A DNA stretch of 64,000 nt from Asparagopsis taxiformis (GCA_030407315.1 JALQPE010002070.1:124001-188000), one strand, 5' to 3'; counted from the stretch's first letter, positions 1 to 11,017 are shown. Notes: generated by a model not told the origin, from the sequence alone. Numbers and translations: made by a program.

Positions 1-1374
1 TTCAGTACAGAGTCTCCTCTTCGCAGTGTTCCTTGATAGATGCGAAGATACGTCAGCTGACCGAAACGGCTTTCTTCCAGCTTGAATGCCAGAGACACCA
101 ATGGCTTAGAAGAGCTCGTAGTCAGGGGCACTTTTTCCTCAGTTTCAACACCGGAGTCTTCATTCTTCACCTTCGTAAGGGCGATGTTGTCTCTTTCTTT
201 CGGGTTTGGCAGATATTGCAAAACGCCGTCTAATAGTGTTTGAACACCAGTATTCTTCAGAGCACTACCCATCATTACAGGCGAGAACGACTTACTCAAG
301 GTTGCTCTCCGAATCGCATCTTGTATATCCTCAACACTTATTGGCTCTTCCATTAGAAACTTGTCTCCAATCACTTCATCTACGTCTGCCAATGTCTCAA
401 TCAGTACCTTTCTCTTTTCAGCAACAATGTCTGTGAATTCTGTGGGCACAGCTTCGCGTCGGATAGACTCTCCACTGGGTCCATCGTAATACAAAGCCTC
501 CTCATTGATAATATCAATCACACCATTAAGATCCGATTCCAGTCCAATTGGCACATGGATAGCAGCAGCGCGAAGCCCCAGTTTAGCCTCAACTTGTTTT
601 ATGATTCTCCAGGGATCTGAGCCTGCTCTGTCGAGTTTGTTGATAAAAGTCACACGTGGAACTCCATATCTTTTCATTTGTCTGTCAACAGTTAGACTTT
701 GACTTTGCACACCAGAAACACCACATAAGACCAAAATTGCTCCGTCCAGTACACGCAATGCGCGCTCCACTTCGATAGTGAAATCAACGTGACTAAACAA
801 CAGTTTGTCGTAATTTTAGATGAGACAGATATTGTTAGTAAGCATGAATGAACATATTCATAAAGATAAATAAGCAATTCGCCGCGTGATGACGAGTTCC
901 ATACCCCGGTGTATCAATGATATTGATAGTGTGGTCATTCCAGGTGGCGTACGTTGCGGCTGAGGCAATTGTGATACCTGGACGAGATAAGAACGAGTAG
1001 CATTACATTGTGGTTAGACAACGGCCACACTAGCAACTCCGATTCCATTTTCTTTTGCAGCATGGCGTACCTTTTTCCCTCTCCAGCTCCATGCTGTCCA
1101 TTTTTGCTCCAACACCGTCTTTGCCTTTAACCTCATGAATTTGACGAATTCGGCCCGTATAAAACAAAATTCGCTCTGTGAGCGTCGTCTTCCCGGAATC
1201 AATGTGAGCGCTGATGCCGATATTTCGCTGTTTAGAAAGACGATCATCATCTGGGCATGTGAGGATATCGGCAACTGCCTCTGTTGCAAAACTCCTGTGC
1301 AAAATGCTTCTCCAATGCCCTATCACACGTGGTCGAAATAAACCACGGCAGCTATGACTAAGCAAAGAAGACAT
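1..1374 (-). CDS. GFM1: Mitochondrial elongation factor G, N-terminal part (3 exons, cut by window edge)
   Basis: Translational GTPase that moves tRNA and mRNA through the mitochondrial ribosome. Exons read 1374-1071, 977-905 and 792 to the window edge, giving about 389 residues. The reading frame is still open at base 1, so the C-terminal half lies outside. The leader ([13 protein letters not shown]..., ending near RSFATEA) looks like a mitochondrial presequence. The G1 loop is AHIDSGKTT. The switch I region EREKGITI is restored only by splicing exon 1 to exon 2, and DTPGH is restored across intron 2. Domain II begins near the window edge ([14 protein letters not shown]). Intron 1 is 978-1070 with donor GTACGC and a CTAAC branch-like motif; intron 2 is 793-904 with donor GTATGG. 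The start is the first ATG ahead of the presequence. A plastid EF-G is less likely because of the leader. Confidence 0.9.
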
Positions 1375-1700
1375 CGTAGACTGCCAATTCGCGGGCGATG
1401 AATGGTGTGAAACGAGGGCTCGTCGCGGGACACCGACGACTATCGTTTTGTGAATCTACCGAGCTGAGCGTTAGACGATGTTTCAGGCTATTGGATGACA
1501 GCGATCACTTGGCGATCATTTGTTGGACACTACCTATAGGAGTCTCAAATTTTAACCATAAATAAATCAATGTGTCACCTATTTTGCACCCAAAGGCGGC
1601 GGCGTAAGGTGGACAACCGGTGATCAACATTTGCATAGCGAAAACATTCAGTCCACGATACATCAAACGGACTGTCTTCATCGCCGGTGCCGTTCCAAAA
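1375..1700. other. Divergent promoter between EF-G and NOP53
   Basis: The gap of 326 bases between two divergent starts. The NOP53 frame stays open upstream to an ATG at 1620, but the leader it would add has no family resemblance. I see no RNA gene or clear TATA box. Confidence 0.4.
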
Positions 1701-3029
1701 ATGGTTGGTGCATCGACTAAAAGGAAGCGAAAGGAGCGTCAGAACCGCATTGCGGAGCAGGTAGAGGATAGCCGAGCAAAGGCAGCGGCAGAGCGAAGGG
1801 TGCTGGGTGTAAAAGTGGATGAAGAACTTCCTGATATAGAACTGTTTCAAGAAGACCGGCATGGTGATTCAAGGGATGTTGTCAAAGAGAAGATAAGATT
1901 TCAAGCAGCGGAGCAGATCCGAGCAGCGAAACGTGCTCGACGCCAAGCTCCGAAGCAGCGAAAATCGGAAGCTGCCTTGCTTCCCAATCCAAACGTTAAA
2001 GCATTAGGGAATCCTAACAGAAAGAAGAAGAAGAAGGGTATATCTCCAGTGGAGGCCAAAATCTTGAGGGATAAGAAGTTTGACAAACCGGTAGGACATG
2101 TGGGAAACAGAAGCGTGCAAATTCGCAAATCCAAGTTGCATCAGGACGGTAAGGAAGACCTCTGGAATAGCGAAATATCAAAACAAGTTGAAGATGAAAT
2201 TGGTCTCAATAGACGCCGAATAGTGGAGAAGACCCAGAATGCCCAACGTTCGGCCGCGCAAGTTATTTGTCCTCGTGACGGTCTGAGTATGAATCCTTCC
2301 TATGTTGATCATCAAGACAAACTCGGCGAAGCTCTTGCGGATATTGTGAAGAAAGATACCGATCTTCAGGTGGCTGAAGAAAAAATGGATTACGATCCTG
2401 CGCTACTACTGGAGAGCAGGGAAGGCGAAGTGCTGGACACTGGTATGAAGGTAGCTCTAACGGATGATGAGGCTGAAAGCAGTGAAGATGATGTCCCGAT
2501 CTTCAAGCCCGCACCGGAACGGAAGACAAGGTCCCAACGCAACAAGGAATCTCGCAAGAGGGAAATCGCAAATAACATCATCAAGAAGAAGAGGAGAGAG
2601 AATGTAGAAATGTCATACAAGAAAATCGAGGCTATAACAGAGGAAGCACAAGAAATGGCCGAGAAACTGAATGGAGATGCCAAGCTCAAACGTTTGCAAG
2701 AGCAACCACCAGCAAAGGCTGCTGTGGATGAACCTATCCTAGAAAGAATCTCCAACCAGGTCGTCCGAAATGAGGCGACAGTGGAACCGATCGTGTTGAG
2801 CACGGAATTGTCCAAAAGCATGAGGACTGTCCAAATGCCGGTTGCAAACCCCATGGTTCGAGACCGCTTTTTGAGTTTCGAGCGTCGTGGACTCATTGAA
2901 CCTCCGAAGGCTCTGCCGAAGGAAATCTGGAGAATGGAACAGGCCAGAGAGCAGGCGTTACGACGAGAACGTCGCAGGAGGAAGGGTCGTGGAAGCAGAT
3001 CCAAGCTGACATATTGGAGGAGAAGCTAG
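1701..3029 (+). CDS. NOP53: Ribosome biogenesis protein NOP53 (GLTSCR2/PICT1 family)
   Basis: Nucleolar factor needed for late 60S subunit maturation; in yeast it recruits the exosome cofactor Mtr4 to process 7S pre-rRNA. The 442-residue protein is very basic and mostly helical or disordered, as usual for the family. Family signatures are MNPSYVDHQDKLGEAL near the middle and a C-terminal block with STELSKSMRTV, VRDRFLSFERRGLIEP and REQALRRERRRRK. Several Lys/Arg clusters (RKKKKKG) suit nucleolar targeting. The ATG at 1701 is preferred over an in-frame ATG at 1620 because it has a strong context (AAAAATGG) and the extra 27 residues look like leader translation. A second ribosome-assembly gene, NOC4, lies 2.7 kb downstream. 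Intronless. Confidence 0.85.
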   Translation: MVGASTKRKRKERQNRIAEQVEDSRAKAAAERRVLGVKVDEELPDIELFQEDRHGDSRDVVKEKIRFQAAEQIRAAKRARRQAPKQRKSEAALLPNPNVKALGNPNRKKKKKGISPVEAKILRDKKFDKPVGHVGNRSVQIRKSKLHQDGKEDLWNSEISKQVEDEIGLNRRRIVEKTQNAQRSAAQVICPRDGLSMNPSYVDHQDKLGEALADIVKKDTDLQVAEEKMDYDPALLLESREGEVLDTGMKVALTDDEAESSEDDVPIFKPAPERKTRSQRNKESRKREIANNIIKKKRRENVEMSYKKIEAITEEAQEMAEKLNGDAKLKRLQEQPPAKAAVDEPILERISNQVVRNEATVEPIVLSTELSKSMRTVQMPVANPMVRDRFLSFERRGLIEPPKALPKEIWRMEQAREQALRRERRRRKGRGSRSKLTYWRRS

Positions 3030-3555
3030 TGCGCTGCTTGGTAGCGTAATTTTTGGTAGTATATCTATGCTGATACCAGTCTTGCATGTACCTCGACACG
3101 ATCAGTCTCATGGTGCGTCGCGAGCTCGAGCAATTGGGCTTATTGTGAGGTGAGTGATATGATTTCAATGATAGTAGAGTTACAATGAAAGTCTGGACGA
3201 CGTTGTTGAAGCCAGCTATATTGATGATACACGTGAATTGGAAAGTATTAAGAGTTCCCCAGGCCATGATGGTTTCTTAGGATTCAAAATGATCCCTGGA
3301 CAAGATGGGCGTTTGCCTCGTTTCTCACTTGACAGGTGTACTGCCCCGTTTGATATACTAGTGATATGGCAAAGCTGGTCGACTGCAAGGATTTGTTCGG
3401 GGAGATTAACAGCACAGACAAACTGGACGCGCTTCGTCACCTGATGGGGTGAAATTGGTACAATATGTCGCGTCCCACGTATAATATGCATCATTCCATA
3501 ACCATTGTACCAAACCAGTTCTGTTTGCAGCAATGTGGCATCGGGTGGATGTTCA
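3030..3555. other. Convergent 3' flanks of NOP53 and the WD40-like gene
   Basis: About 525 bases between two stop codons that face each other. Only short overlapping frames without family resemblance occur here, so it most likely holds two 3' untranslated regions. Confidence 0.4.
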
Positions 3556-5025
3556 CTATAAATTGCAGTCTGTTGTATCTTTACTCCGGTTTCGCAAACG
3601 AACGTTCATCATTCCGACATGGTTCTTCGCTCCAGCCAGAATTAGAGTCTCCAACGACTTATCCAGCGCATGCACACATGAAATATGCTGTCCAACAGGG
3701 ATTTCAAACGCTCTAGTCTCAACTCCAGGTCCGAGACTCAATGCCCTAATACCAAACTTTGAAATCATTGGGGCAACTACCCTCCAACCATCACCACCTG
3801 GTCCGCGCACTATATCACCACGACGCCTCAGAATATGCCATGGGTAATTCAACGTCCGTTCCGTCACACCATACTCCATCAATCCCGACCCGTTTCCCAC
3901 AACACGCTCGCCAACTTCCGGCACATGTACACCAGGCGCTGCTGCACTCCCCATGTCCACATATCCAACCGCACCATCCATGGTCTGATACCCCACGCAG
4001 CCCTGTGCACTACCAGGAAGGACTTTTATAAAATTGAACCCACGCGATCCACTCACATCCTTCCTCAACAACTCCGCCCTCGACCCTGACCCCTTCATAC
4101 CCGCAACTTGCATACCCTTCCCGCTTCCAGTATTTTCCGATACATATCGCCGGTCATACACAGCCATGCTCCCTCCATCCGCTGCATACAGCACCATGTC
4201 CTCTCCTGTCATTACAGCATCACACATTCCAGACCGTATCGTCGCAAGTCGCGCATGCTTCGTGGACTTGAGACGCGCGTCATACAGGAGTATTTCACCC
4301 GTCGATACGGCGACGGCCCAGCAATTGTTGTCCACGGCGAACAGGTCTGAAGCTTGTTCGCGGCGATGACGGGAGGAAGTGGAATATGAAGAGAGGTCGA
4401 ACTTTCTGCATGGCATGTTCACCCTACATGTCGCAAGGTCGTACAGCCACACATGCGGGAGGTTTTGAAACGAGAGGAGAATAACATCCGAATCGTTGTG
4501 CGAAAACCATGCGCACGAGGACGCCTTTAATCTGTTCTGACTTGGCATCAGAGAAAGTCGTCGCGTCTCGCCGTCACTGCGCGGCTCGTGTATCTCGACT
4601 CTGCCATCGCTTGCTGTTACGGCCAGTAGGGCATGGTCCGCGCTGGCGGCGAGCTGGACGATGTGATTGTGACGTTTCGAGGGCTCTCTTGGAATCCCAG
4701 TGAATGCAGTGGGATTTATGTTGGTTGTGGATGTGCGGAGGTGCGAGAGAGCTGTGATTTCTGCTCGCCATGATAATCGTTGCGGAAGTCGGTGACCCTG
4801 TTCGAGGCGGTGGAGAGTGGATAAAACGGAGATGTGCTTTTTTCTTTTGTTGGGAGGCATAGTAGTCTGGTGGATAGCTAGACGTAATTCCGTTCTGAGA
4901 GTAACACGGGAGAAGTCGTGACGGACCCAGGTTGTTACGTTGGGGAAGGTTATAGGAAGTTGGTGTGCATATTGTTTCGAGATGGCTATCGGATTTGGCG
5001 CCAAAAGTGTTATGATGGATTCCAT
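3556..5025 (-). CDS. WD40-like beta-propeller protein, family not recognised
   Basis: A 489-residue frame, or 434 residues if translation starts at the ATG at 4860 (MPPNKRKK). Repeating blocks of the type hydrophobic-x-A-x-A-D-GRVEIHE, VWLYDLATCR, ILLYDARLKS and MAVYDRRYVS look like the D strands of WD40 blades, with about six or seven blades probable. I do not recognise the family and assign no reaction. The second start is likely the true one: the first 55 codons lack domain character, and a perfect E2F-type palindrome lies inside them at 4994-5005, where a promoter would be. The basic MPPNKRKK start could be a nuclear targeting signal. It faces NOC4 across a divergent promoter. Intronless. 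Confidence 0.6.
   Translation of the reverse strand: MESIITLLAPNPIAISKQYAHQLPITFPNVTTWVRHDFSRVTLRTELRLAIHQTTMPPNKRKKHISVLSTLHRLEQGHRLPQRLSWRAEITALSHLRTSTTNINPTAFTGIPREPSKRHNHIVQLAASADHALLAVTASDGRVEIHEPRSDGETRRLSLMPSQNRLKASSCAWFSHNDSDVILLSFQNLPHVWLYDLATCRVNMPCRKFDLSSYSTSSRHRREQASDLFAVDNNCWAVAVSTGEILLYDARLKSTKHARLATIRSGMCDAVMTGEDMVLYAADGGSMAVYDRRYVSENTGSGKGMQVAGMKGSGSRAELLRKDVSGSRGFNFIKVLPGSAQGCVGYQTMDGAVGYVDMGSAAAPGVHVPEVGERVVGNGSGLMEYGVTERTLNYPWHILRRRGDIVRGPGGDGWRVVAPMISKFGIRALSLGPGVETRAFEIPVGQHISCVHALDKSLETLILAGAKNHVGMMNVRLRNRSKDTTDCNL
4994..5005. promoter_or_regulatory. E2F/DP-type palindrome upstream of the WD40-like gene
   Basis: A perfect 12-bp palindrome TTTGGCGCCAAA matching the known E2F core TTTSSCGC on both strands. 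It lies about 135 bases upstream of the ATG at 4860. The same 12-mer occurs before the cyclin at 13070-13081. Function is inferred from the motif only. Confidence 0.45.
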
Positions 5026-5778
5026 TTAAAATTTTGAAGCCGTTGAATTAATATATCCTGCGCGTCAGTCGCGCTCGGCAGCATCTCATGGAAAGAATAT
5101 CAACGCGCGTGGTCATCTGTTCGGTTCTGTGATTTAGACCCGCGTGATAGTAAAGCTGGGGTCTCTTGTCTAGATTTGCGATCAGAATATAATCCATGAT
5201 CCCGTTGCTGTTACTTGATTGTTGAGATACCAGCGTTGGTACGCTGTGAAATGTACACCGACCTGTGGTCCCAGGCGTAATTGCTGAGATAAATGAATTT
5301 GAAAAGAGGGCTTCTTTCACACACACTTGGCCTGATCACTAGACATCCAAAAATAGCTCGCACTATTGCCCGCAAGAATCATTGGTCGCCTGGAGTAACG
5401 CAGCTGATGGCGAGATACAAAGGTTCTGCGTTGCAATATAAAGCGTTACACCCTTACTGGAACACGTGAGAAAGCTCAAAGTGGCAGCAAACTGCATCGT
5501 TGCGCAATTCACAGTTAAGACGGGATTCTTCTGTACAACTTGAAAATCGGCTACGCGAGGATTAGACCCAAGTTTCTTCACGCAAGTATATTGGATGACA
5601 TGACACGTCCGACACGTCTCCAATTTTCAGCTGAAGTCCTACTCATATATATTAAAATTGAATATATTTTATCATTCCCTTCTAAACCACTTCAAGTTGC
5701 AATTTACGCCACCGCCGGTGCAATCACGAAAAAGCTCACCGGCGCAATTACGGCCATCCGCCCAAGCTCACTTCCAAA
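5026..5778. other. Divergent promoter region between WD40-like gene and NOC4
   Basis: A 753-base noncoding gap. It has an AT-rich TATA-like stretch near 5645-5672 and an imperfect tandem duplication (CCGGTGCAATCACG, then CCGGCGCAATTACG, about 25 bases apart, at 5714-5753) just before the NOC4 start. No gene seen. Confidence 0.35.
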
Positions 5779-7236
5779 ATGGTCAACGAATCAACCGCGA
5801 AGAAACCAGCGGAGCAGAAAGTAATCGCTCTCGAGAAGACGTTTCGCGAGCACGGAGTAAAAAAGGCCAACATTCTCGTCGAGTTAATCTCGCACATAGC
5901 AGCCGGACAACCCGCGTGCACCAAGGCCATACACGCGACGCGTCGAACGTTGAAGGCACTTGAGAAGCCTGCAAAACTACAAAGCACGCTAGAAAAATGG
6001 CTGCTACAACGCCGTTCAGATTACACAAACGCGCTATTGAAACTGCTCTCCAGTACCGACGCGACATCAGACGACATCCAGGCTGCGATTGCTGCCGCTG
6101 CCATTACGCATGCGGATACATGGCTCCCTGTGATACGCGCTGTTATGCTGTCGCAGGTCAGATCGGAGGTGCGCGAGCTGGTGTTCGAGTCGTTTGTTGC
6201 TCGATTTGCGGATTTGCGAATGCCCGCGCTGCGGTTGGCCACAGATTGTGTGGGAACTGTCCAGATGCGGATGGAGGTATTGGCGCATTGTGCCACACCA
6301 GTTGAAGCCGCTTCGGCTCGAGATGGCGACGGTCCCTGTGCGAGAGAGCTGCGTAAGCAGTTTGGTGCGGCGTGGAATGCAGTTTTGGGTGATGCTGATC
6401 TTTCAAAGGAACAGATGAGGCATATTTTGGATGTTTTCTCCACTCAGGTGATACCCAATGCGTCCAATCCGTTGCAGCTTGCCGATTTTCTGAACGACGC
6501 TTATAACAACGGTGAAAATATATCCATCTCAATTGCGGCACTGGATGGCTTGTTTACGTTGATTTCCAAACACGGCTTGGATTATCCCTTGTTCTACCAG
6601 AAGTTATACGCGCTGCTCACTCCCGAAGCGCTATTCTACTGCGAGGGGCGGCAGCGTTTTCTGCAGCTCGCATCGTCCTTCCTGCGCCGAGGCGCATTAC
6701 TGCCGGGCGGTCTCGTCGCGGCGTTTATAAAGCGTCTGGTTCGTCGTGCGATACAGGCACCGCCCACAGGAACGCTTTGGTGTCTTCGACTGGCGCTAGA
6801 TCTGCTGTACAAGCATCCCAATGTCAGCTTTCTGGTCCATCGTTCCGTTAATTTGTTTGATGCCGCCGCGAATGCATCGGTGGGGAAGAAGAGGCCGCGA
6901 ATGAGCGGGATGAACGACCCGTTCGACGATGACGAGGTGGATCCGCAGGAGAGTCACGCGGATGAAAGTTGCTTGTGGGAGCTGGAACTGCTTCGCAATC
7001 ATGTGTCGCCTGCGGTTTCGAGGCTTGTTGTGTCGTTTTCGACAGATGTGCGTAAGAATCCGGCGGCGCCGCCTGGAACGCTGATGGACTATGTGGACTT
7101 GACATTTGAGGACATGTTTCAGGCGGAATTCAAACGTCGTGCAAAGTCATGGCATTTAGCGTATGATGTTCCTGGATCGTCTGCTCATGTTAAAGGGGTC
7201 GCTTTGGCATTGAACAGATCGATATCATGGCAGTAA
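5779..7236 (+). CDS. NOC4: Nucleolar complex protein 4 (NOC4, CBF/MAK21 family)
   Basis: Partner of NOP14 in 40S ribosomal subunit assembly in the nucleolus. The 485-residue length suits the family (about 500-550). The N-terminal half is alpha-helical repeat. The CBF/MAK21 domain covers about residues 240-400, with SIAALDGLFTLISKHGLDYP, FYQKLYALLTPEALF and LPGGLVAAFIKRLVRRA, the usual order of NOC4 signatures. It is followed by an acidic linker (DPFDDDEVDP) and the C-terminal WELELLRNHVSPAVSRL block. The start ATG at 5779 has a good context (CAAAATGG). Single exon. It is transcribed away from the WD40-like gene. Confidence 0.88.
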   Translation: MVNESTAKKPAEQKVIALEKTFREHGVKKANILVELISHIAAGQPACTKAIHATRRTLKALEKPAKLQSTLEKWLLQRRSDYTNALLKLLSSTDATSDDIQAAIAAAAITHADTWLPVIRAVMLSQVRSEVRELVFESFVARFADLRMPALRLATDCVGTVQMRMEVLAHCATPVEAASARDGDGPCARELRKQFGAAWNAVLGDADLSKEQMRHILDVFSTQVIPNASNPLQLADFLNDAYNNGENISISIAALDGLFTLISKHGLDYPLFYQKLYALLTPEALFYCEGRQRFLQLASSFLRRGALLPGGLVAAFIKRLVRRAIQAPPTGTLWCLRLALDLLYKHPNVSFLVHRSVNLFDAAANASVGKKRPRMSGMNDPFDDDEVDPQESHADESCLWELELLRNHVSPAVSRLVVSFSTDVRKNPAAPPGTLMDYVDLTFEDMFQAEFKRRAKSWHLAYDVPGSSAHVKGVALALNRSISWQ

Positions 7237-7437
7237 TAGTTGCTAAATGTAAATTATATTGTCGCGCACCTGAACGGCGAAAGCGCAATGTACGGGATGA
7301 GTCAGATTTACTAAATGGTAACAAATCAATGCGCAGCAGAGCTAGATGCCGGGATCTACCTGAACTATCACGCAACTCGCGCAATCACCTATTTATCGGC
7401 AAGCGGAACATAGCATCGTACCCAGCAAGCCGAAAAA

Positions 7438-8493
7438 TTACTTGCGCTTAGACGCCTTGGAATCAGTCGGGGCATGCGTACCAACAACTTTAGAAGAACT
7501 GTAGTCAGCTTCAATACCAGCCTTCTTCTCTTCTTCGATCTGCGACTCGATCCAATCATACGTCCTCTTCAGACCGTCTTTGAGAGAGATGCTGGGAACC
7601 CATCCGAGCACCTTTTGACACAGTGTATTATCCGAATTGCGACCACGGACACCCTCTGGACCGGGGATGTGCTTGACGGGGATTTCCTTGTTCGCAAAGC
7701 CGAGAACCATCGCACCCATTTCATTCATGGAGACCATCTCATCCGATCCAATGTTGAGCGGTTCGCCAAAGTCTGAGTTCATGAGACGGATGACACCCTC
7801 AACCGCATCGTCGACGTAACAGAAGGATCTGGTTTGCTCTCCATCACCCCACATTTCAAAGCTCTCTGTTGACGTAATAGCCTTACGACAAAAGGCGGCG
7901 GGCGCCTTTTCACGACCACCCTTCCACGTTCCCTGCGGGCCGTAGATGTTGTGGAAGCGACCAATTCTCGTCTTCATTCCGAAATCCTTGCCGTAATGCA
8001 TGGCGAGCTCCTCCGATGCGAGCTTCTCCAATCCATAGGCGTCTTGGGGCTGAGCGGGCCATGCGGTACTCTCTGCGAGACCGGGATTTTCGGTCTCAAG
8101 CTGCTTGCCTTCCGGATAGATGCATGCAGACGATGCATAATAGAACCTCTTGCAAGCTGCATTTCTGGCGGCCTCGATCATTTGGAAGGAGATCATAGCG
8201 TTGTTGTACAGAATGACAGAGTGGTTGGACTGAATGAAGCCCATACCGCCCATATCGGCGGCGAGATTGTAGATATCTTCGCAGTCCTTCACAGCCTTGA
8301 TGCAGTTGTCCTTCTCACGGAGATCAAGGAGGAGGAATTCATTGCAGAACTCCTCCTGCTTGAAATACTCGTTCTCCTTCCAATCGGCACCGACCACATA
8401 GTTGCCGTCTTCCTTGAGTCTCTTGGCGAGATGGCCACCAATGAAGCCACCGGCACCGGTGACCAGGACGCGCTTCTGAGTTGTCTCGACCAT
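7438..8493 (-). CDS. GME: GDP-mannose 3,5-epimerase
   Basis: Extended SDR enzyme that converts GDP-D-mannose to GDP-L-galactose (and GDP-L-gulose), the entry to ascorbate and L-galactose polymers in plants and algae. The 351-residue protein has the Rossmann motif GAGGFIGGHL at about residues 13-22, the substrate loop ASSACIYPE, the catalytic Tyr/Lys pair in YGLEKLASEE and the downstream RFHNIYGPQGTWKGGREKAP block typical of plant GME. Plant enzymes are about 375 residues. The ATG at 8493 (MVETTQKR) is chosen because the frame upstream lacks similarity and carries a secretory-like stretch that does not suit a cytosolic enzyme. Intronless. A CACGTG lies at 8830-8835 upstream. Confidence 0.95.
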   Translation of the reverse strand: MVETTQKRVLVTGAGGFIGGHLAKRLKEDGNYVVGADWKENEYFKQEEFCNEFLLLDLREKDNCIKAVKDCEDIYNLAADMGGMGFIQSNHSVILYNNAMISFQMIEAARNAACKRFYYASSACIYPEGKQLETENPGLAESTAWPAQPQDAYGLEKLASEELAMHYGKDFGMKTRIGRFHNIYGPQGTWKGGREKAPAAFCRKAITSTESFEMWGDGEQTRSFCYVDDAVEGVIRLMNSDFGEPLNIGSDEMVSMNEMGAMVLGFANKEIPVKHIPGPEGVRGRNSDNTLCQKVLGWVPSISLKDGLKRTYDWIESQIEEEKKAGIEADYSSSKVVGTHAPTDSKASKRK

Positions 8494-9086
8494 TGCAGAT
8501 GGGAATTGAGCGGATCGGGCGGGCAGTTGGCGGGAATTGACGGATTGGGAGTCGTCGACGTCACAGAGGGGCTCTACAAATATAACTGTTGCTGCAGTGG
8601 CGCTTAAGAGGAGACACCGTTCGCGTTTGAATGTGTGTATGCACAAGAGATGGGCTGACAGTGTCAGAAAGACGCTGGTGAATAAACAGAAGAAATGGCG
8701 GCACAAAATTGCATCGCATCGGGCCTTCTTTCGTCGTCCGCATTACAATTGGCGCTCGTCCATTCATCGATTGATGATCGCATCTGCCGTAAATCCATTA
8801 CGTATGCGCAAGCGCATCGCATCGTTATACACGTGTTGTTTCGTGTCTCCGTGACGTGGCATACGTGCCCTTCAGCGTCACAATTTCTAATTAAACCATA
8901 AACGAAACAATTCCGTCGTAATATCCGTGTAAACCGCTCACCTCAACCATTCACACTATATATCGACATCTCCTGCATCCCACCCATTAATCCATCTCCT
9001 GTGCACGCAACCAGCATCCCGCCTCCATTAACAATGCAGACAACCGAGTAACGTCAACCAAGCAGCCAGCCAGCCAACCAACCATC
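8494..9086. other. Divergent promoter between GME and R3H-type gene
   Basis: About 590 bases without a supported gene. It contains a CACGTG (8830-8835), a TTGGCGC half-site near 8749, and a CAGC/CAAC tetramer run (about 9062-9084) directly before the downstream ATG. Confidence 0.35.
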
Positions 9087-9821
9087 ATGACGTCCGTTGC
9101 GTCGCCAAAGGGCCGTCTACAAGCGCTCACAGCGAGCGACATTTCGCCGAACAACGCGCTGCGCATCCCGCAGTTGTTGGCGAACGGCGCCTCATCCGCA
9201 AAGCCACTGCCGCCGCCCGTGCGTCGCTCGCGTCGCACACGCGCGCACAAGGCGGCCGAAAGGCCGCCAGTGGTGTCGCGACGCATGCGACGCTTCCATA
9301 ACGACGCGCAATTAGCGCTTTCGGCCGCCGAAATCGCCGGTCCGCTCAGCGCCGAGGATTTCAAATCGCTGTTTGAAACGTCGTCCCGCTCGCACTTTCA
9401 ACGCCTCTCCGAGCGTCCCAACGCGCGCGCATGGGCCTCCTTCGTGGAGCTGGACGAGCGCGCGCAGGCTGACGCACTCACTAGTCCGCATCGCGCCCGT
9501 CGAACGCCCGCCGTCGAGTCGGGGCGTGACGCCTTGTTGAGAATTGATGGGAAGATTCGTAACTTGTTCAAGCAGAGATTGGGCTACGTTCGGCCCATTG
9601 TGAAGGACGTTGAGCAGAGAGTTGTCGAACTCGGCCCGGGTGCTAGCCTTTCACTGCGCTTGCCGCACGCGACGTTCAGGATGGTTGCGCATGGTGTTGC
9701 GCAGTTTTATCGACTTGGTCATCGCTCTTTGGGACATGGTAATGATCGGATTACTGTGATTGAGAAGGGTGAGGTCTTGGAATCCATCCCGGATACGAGC
9801 CTTTTTGAAGTGTTGGCGTGA
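9087..9821 (+). CDS. R3H-type putative nucleic-acid-binding protein (R3HDM4-like)
   Basis: A 244-residue basic protein. Residues about 45-75 are Arg-rich. The middle part (RAWASFVELDERAQADAL, then SGRDALLRIDGKIRNLFKQR) resembles the R3H-associated N-terminal domain. The C-terminal LPHATFRMVAHGVAQFYRLG, followed by NDRITVIEKG, resembles an R3H fold, which binds single-stranded nucleic acid. The assignment is by eye and moderate. The single ATG at 9087 follows a CAGC/CAAC tetramer tract. Intronless, with many CGN Arg codons and high GC at the 5' end. Confidence 0.5.
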   Translation: MTSVASPKGRLQALTASDISPNNALRIPQLLANGASSAKPLPPPVRRSRRTRAHKAAERPPVVSRRMRRFHNDAQLALSAAEIAGPLSAEDFKSLFETSSRSHFQRLSERPNARAWASFVELDERAQADALTSPHRARRTPAVESGRDALLRIDGKIRNLFKQRLGYVRPIVKDVEQRVVELGPGASLSLRLPHATFRMVAHGVAQFYRLGHRSLGHGNDRITVIEKGEVLESIPDTSLFEVLA

Positions 9822-11017
9822 TGCAGCTGTCTCAGTGCCTGTTCTTCTTTCTATAGTTTGATTTTTTAATATGTTATGGTTGAAAGAGGTGTACAGTATC
9901 TATGACGCGAGAACTTAGGACCATACTGTGATGTATTTACTAGTTGTAGCCTTGCAAGAGGAGCATTTGACCATAAAAGTCGTCTAGCAAGGCGTCAGCA
10001 ACAGATGCGTTGGACATCATAGAAGAAAAAAATGAATATCGGAAGCATCAGGTTGTGAATGACATGGCAGATGGTGAGAAGTTTGAATATTTGGACGCAA
10101 CGGTATCTTCAAGATGCAATAAACCGTTGCGAATCTTTAGCTATTCACTTCATGCAAGGATTGTGGCTGATCTGACTCGGATGAGATAGGAAGGGTGCTC
10201 ATCGGGAGTTTGTCGCCCAAGCAAACAAGCCAACGTGTAAGCGACACGTTGCCGGAAATAAAATCTATGGTTGAAAGCTGTCGGTCATAATGCATTTTTC
10301 TACTTGCAGATACCTCTAGTAAGAACCTACTTGAGCGGCACGAAAATGGCATGAACACTGCAAGCCCATCGCGTGGTTGACAGTAGCAGACATATTGCGG
10401 ATGAGTGCTGCAAGCTTGAGGTCTTCACGAGAGGCTGCCCAAGCGGTCGTACGGATAAATTGCGGCCCTGTCTTCTGGGTCCGAATATACCAATCGGTCC
10501 CGATATGTCACAGTACGCATGTTCAACTGATGACTGTTACTCGAAAAATCTCATGATCTTGGTATGATATGCTCACTGCGATATCGAATGAGTTTCCGCA
10601 TTGCTTGCGAGCTTGTGGTCCAAATGTGATTTAATCTCCATTCAACGAGCCAATCATAATATCCATATTATAATACCCTACAGGCCGTTGGTCAGGAATG
10701 ATGCAAACCATAAAAAAGAGAATATTCTGTATGCCCCGTGAGTACTGTCTGGTTTCAGATCATCAACCGTGCATGAGCATCTCGATTCACTAGCGGCAAT
10801 ACAGTTACATACCAACACCTGTATTGAAACGACGCTCTTTGTGGTTGCAAAACTTTCCCAGCCGCCCGACGCCAGCGCACACCCATTGTCAATCGACCCT
10901 CTCCACTATCAGCAATAACACGGCAGATGCGCTGGCATCTTCCCCATCCAAGTCTGCATGTAAACCAACCACCAAACCATCGCGTTAGAATCCACCATCT
11001 AGATATCATCCTCCACG
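9822..11017. other. Long intergenic stretch, no gene recognised
   Basis: About 1.2 kb between two plus-strand genes. Only short frames (60-85 residues) without family character occur. A segment near 10432-10500 has a faint tRNA A-box look but no matching T-arm. I see nothing firm here. Confidence 0.35.

Noticed and set aside
5012..5025. ATG at 5025 as the firm start of the WD40-like protein
   Set aside because: The extra residues overlap an E2F palindrome and lack domain character; kept as the outer limit only.
10425..10510. tRNA-like segment (GCCCAAGCGGTC A-box-like motif)
   Set aside because: No complementary acceptor stem and the T-arm candidate (GGTCCGAATATACC) does not pair; no anticodon arm can be drawn.
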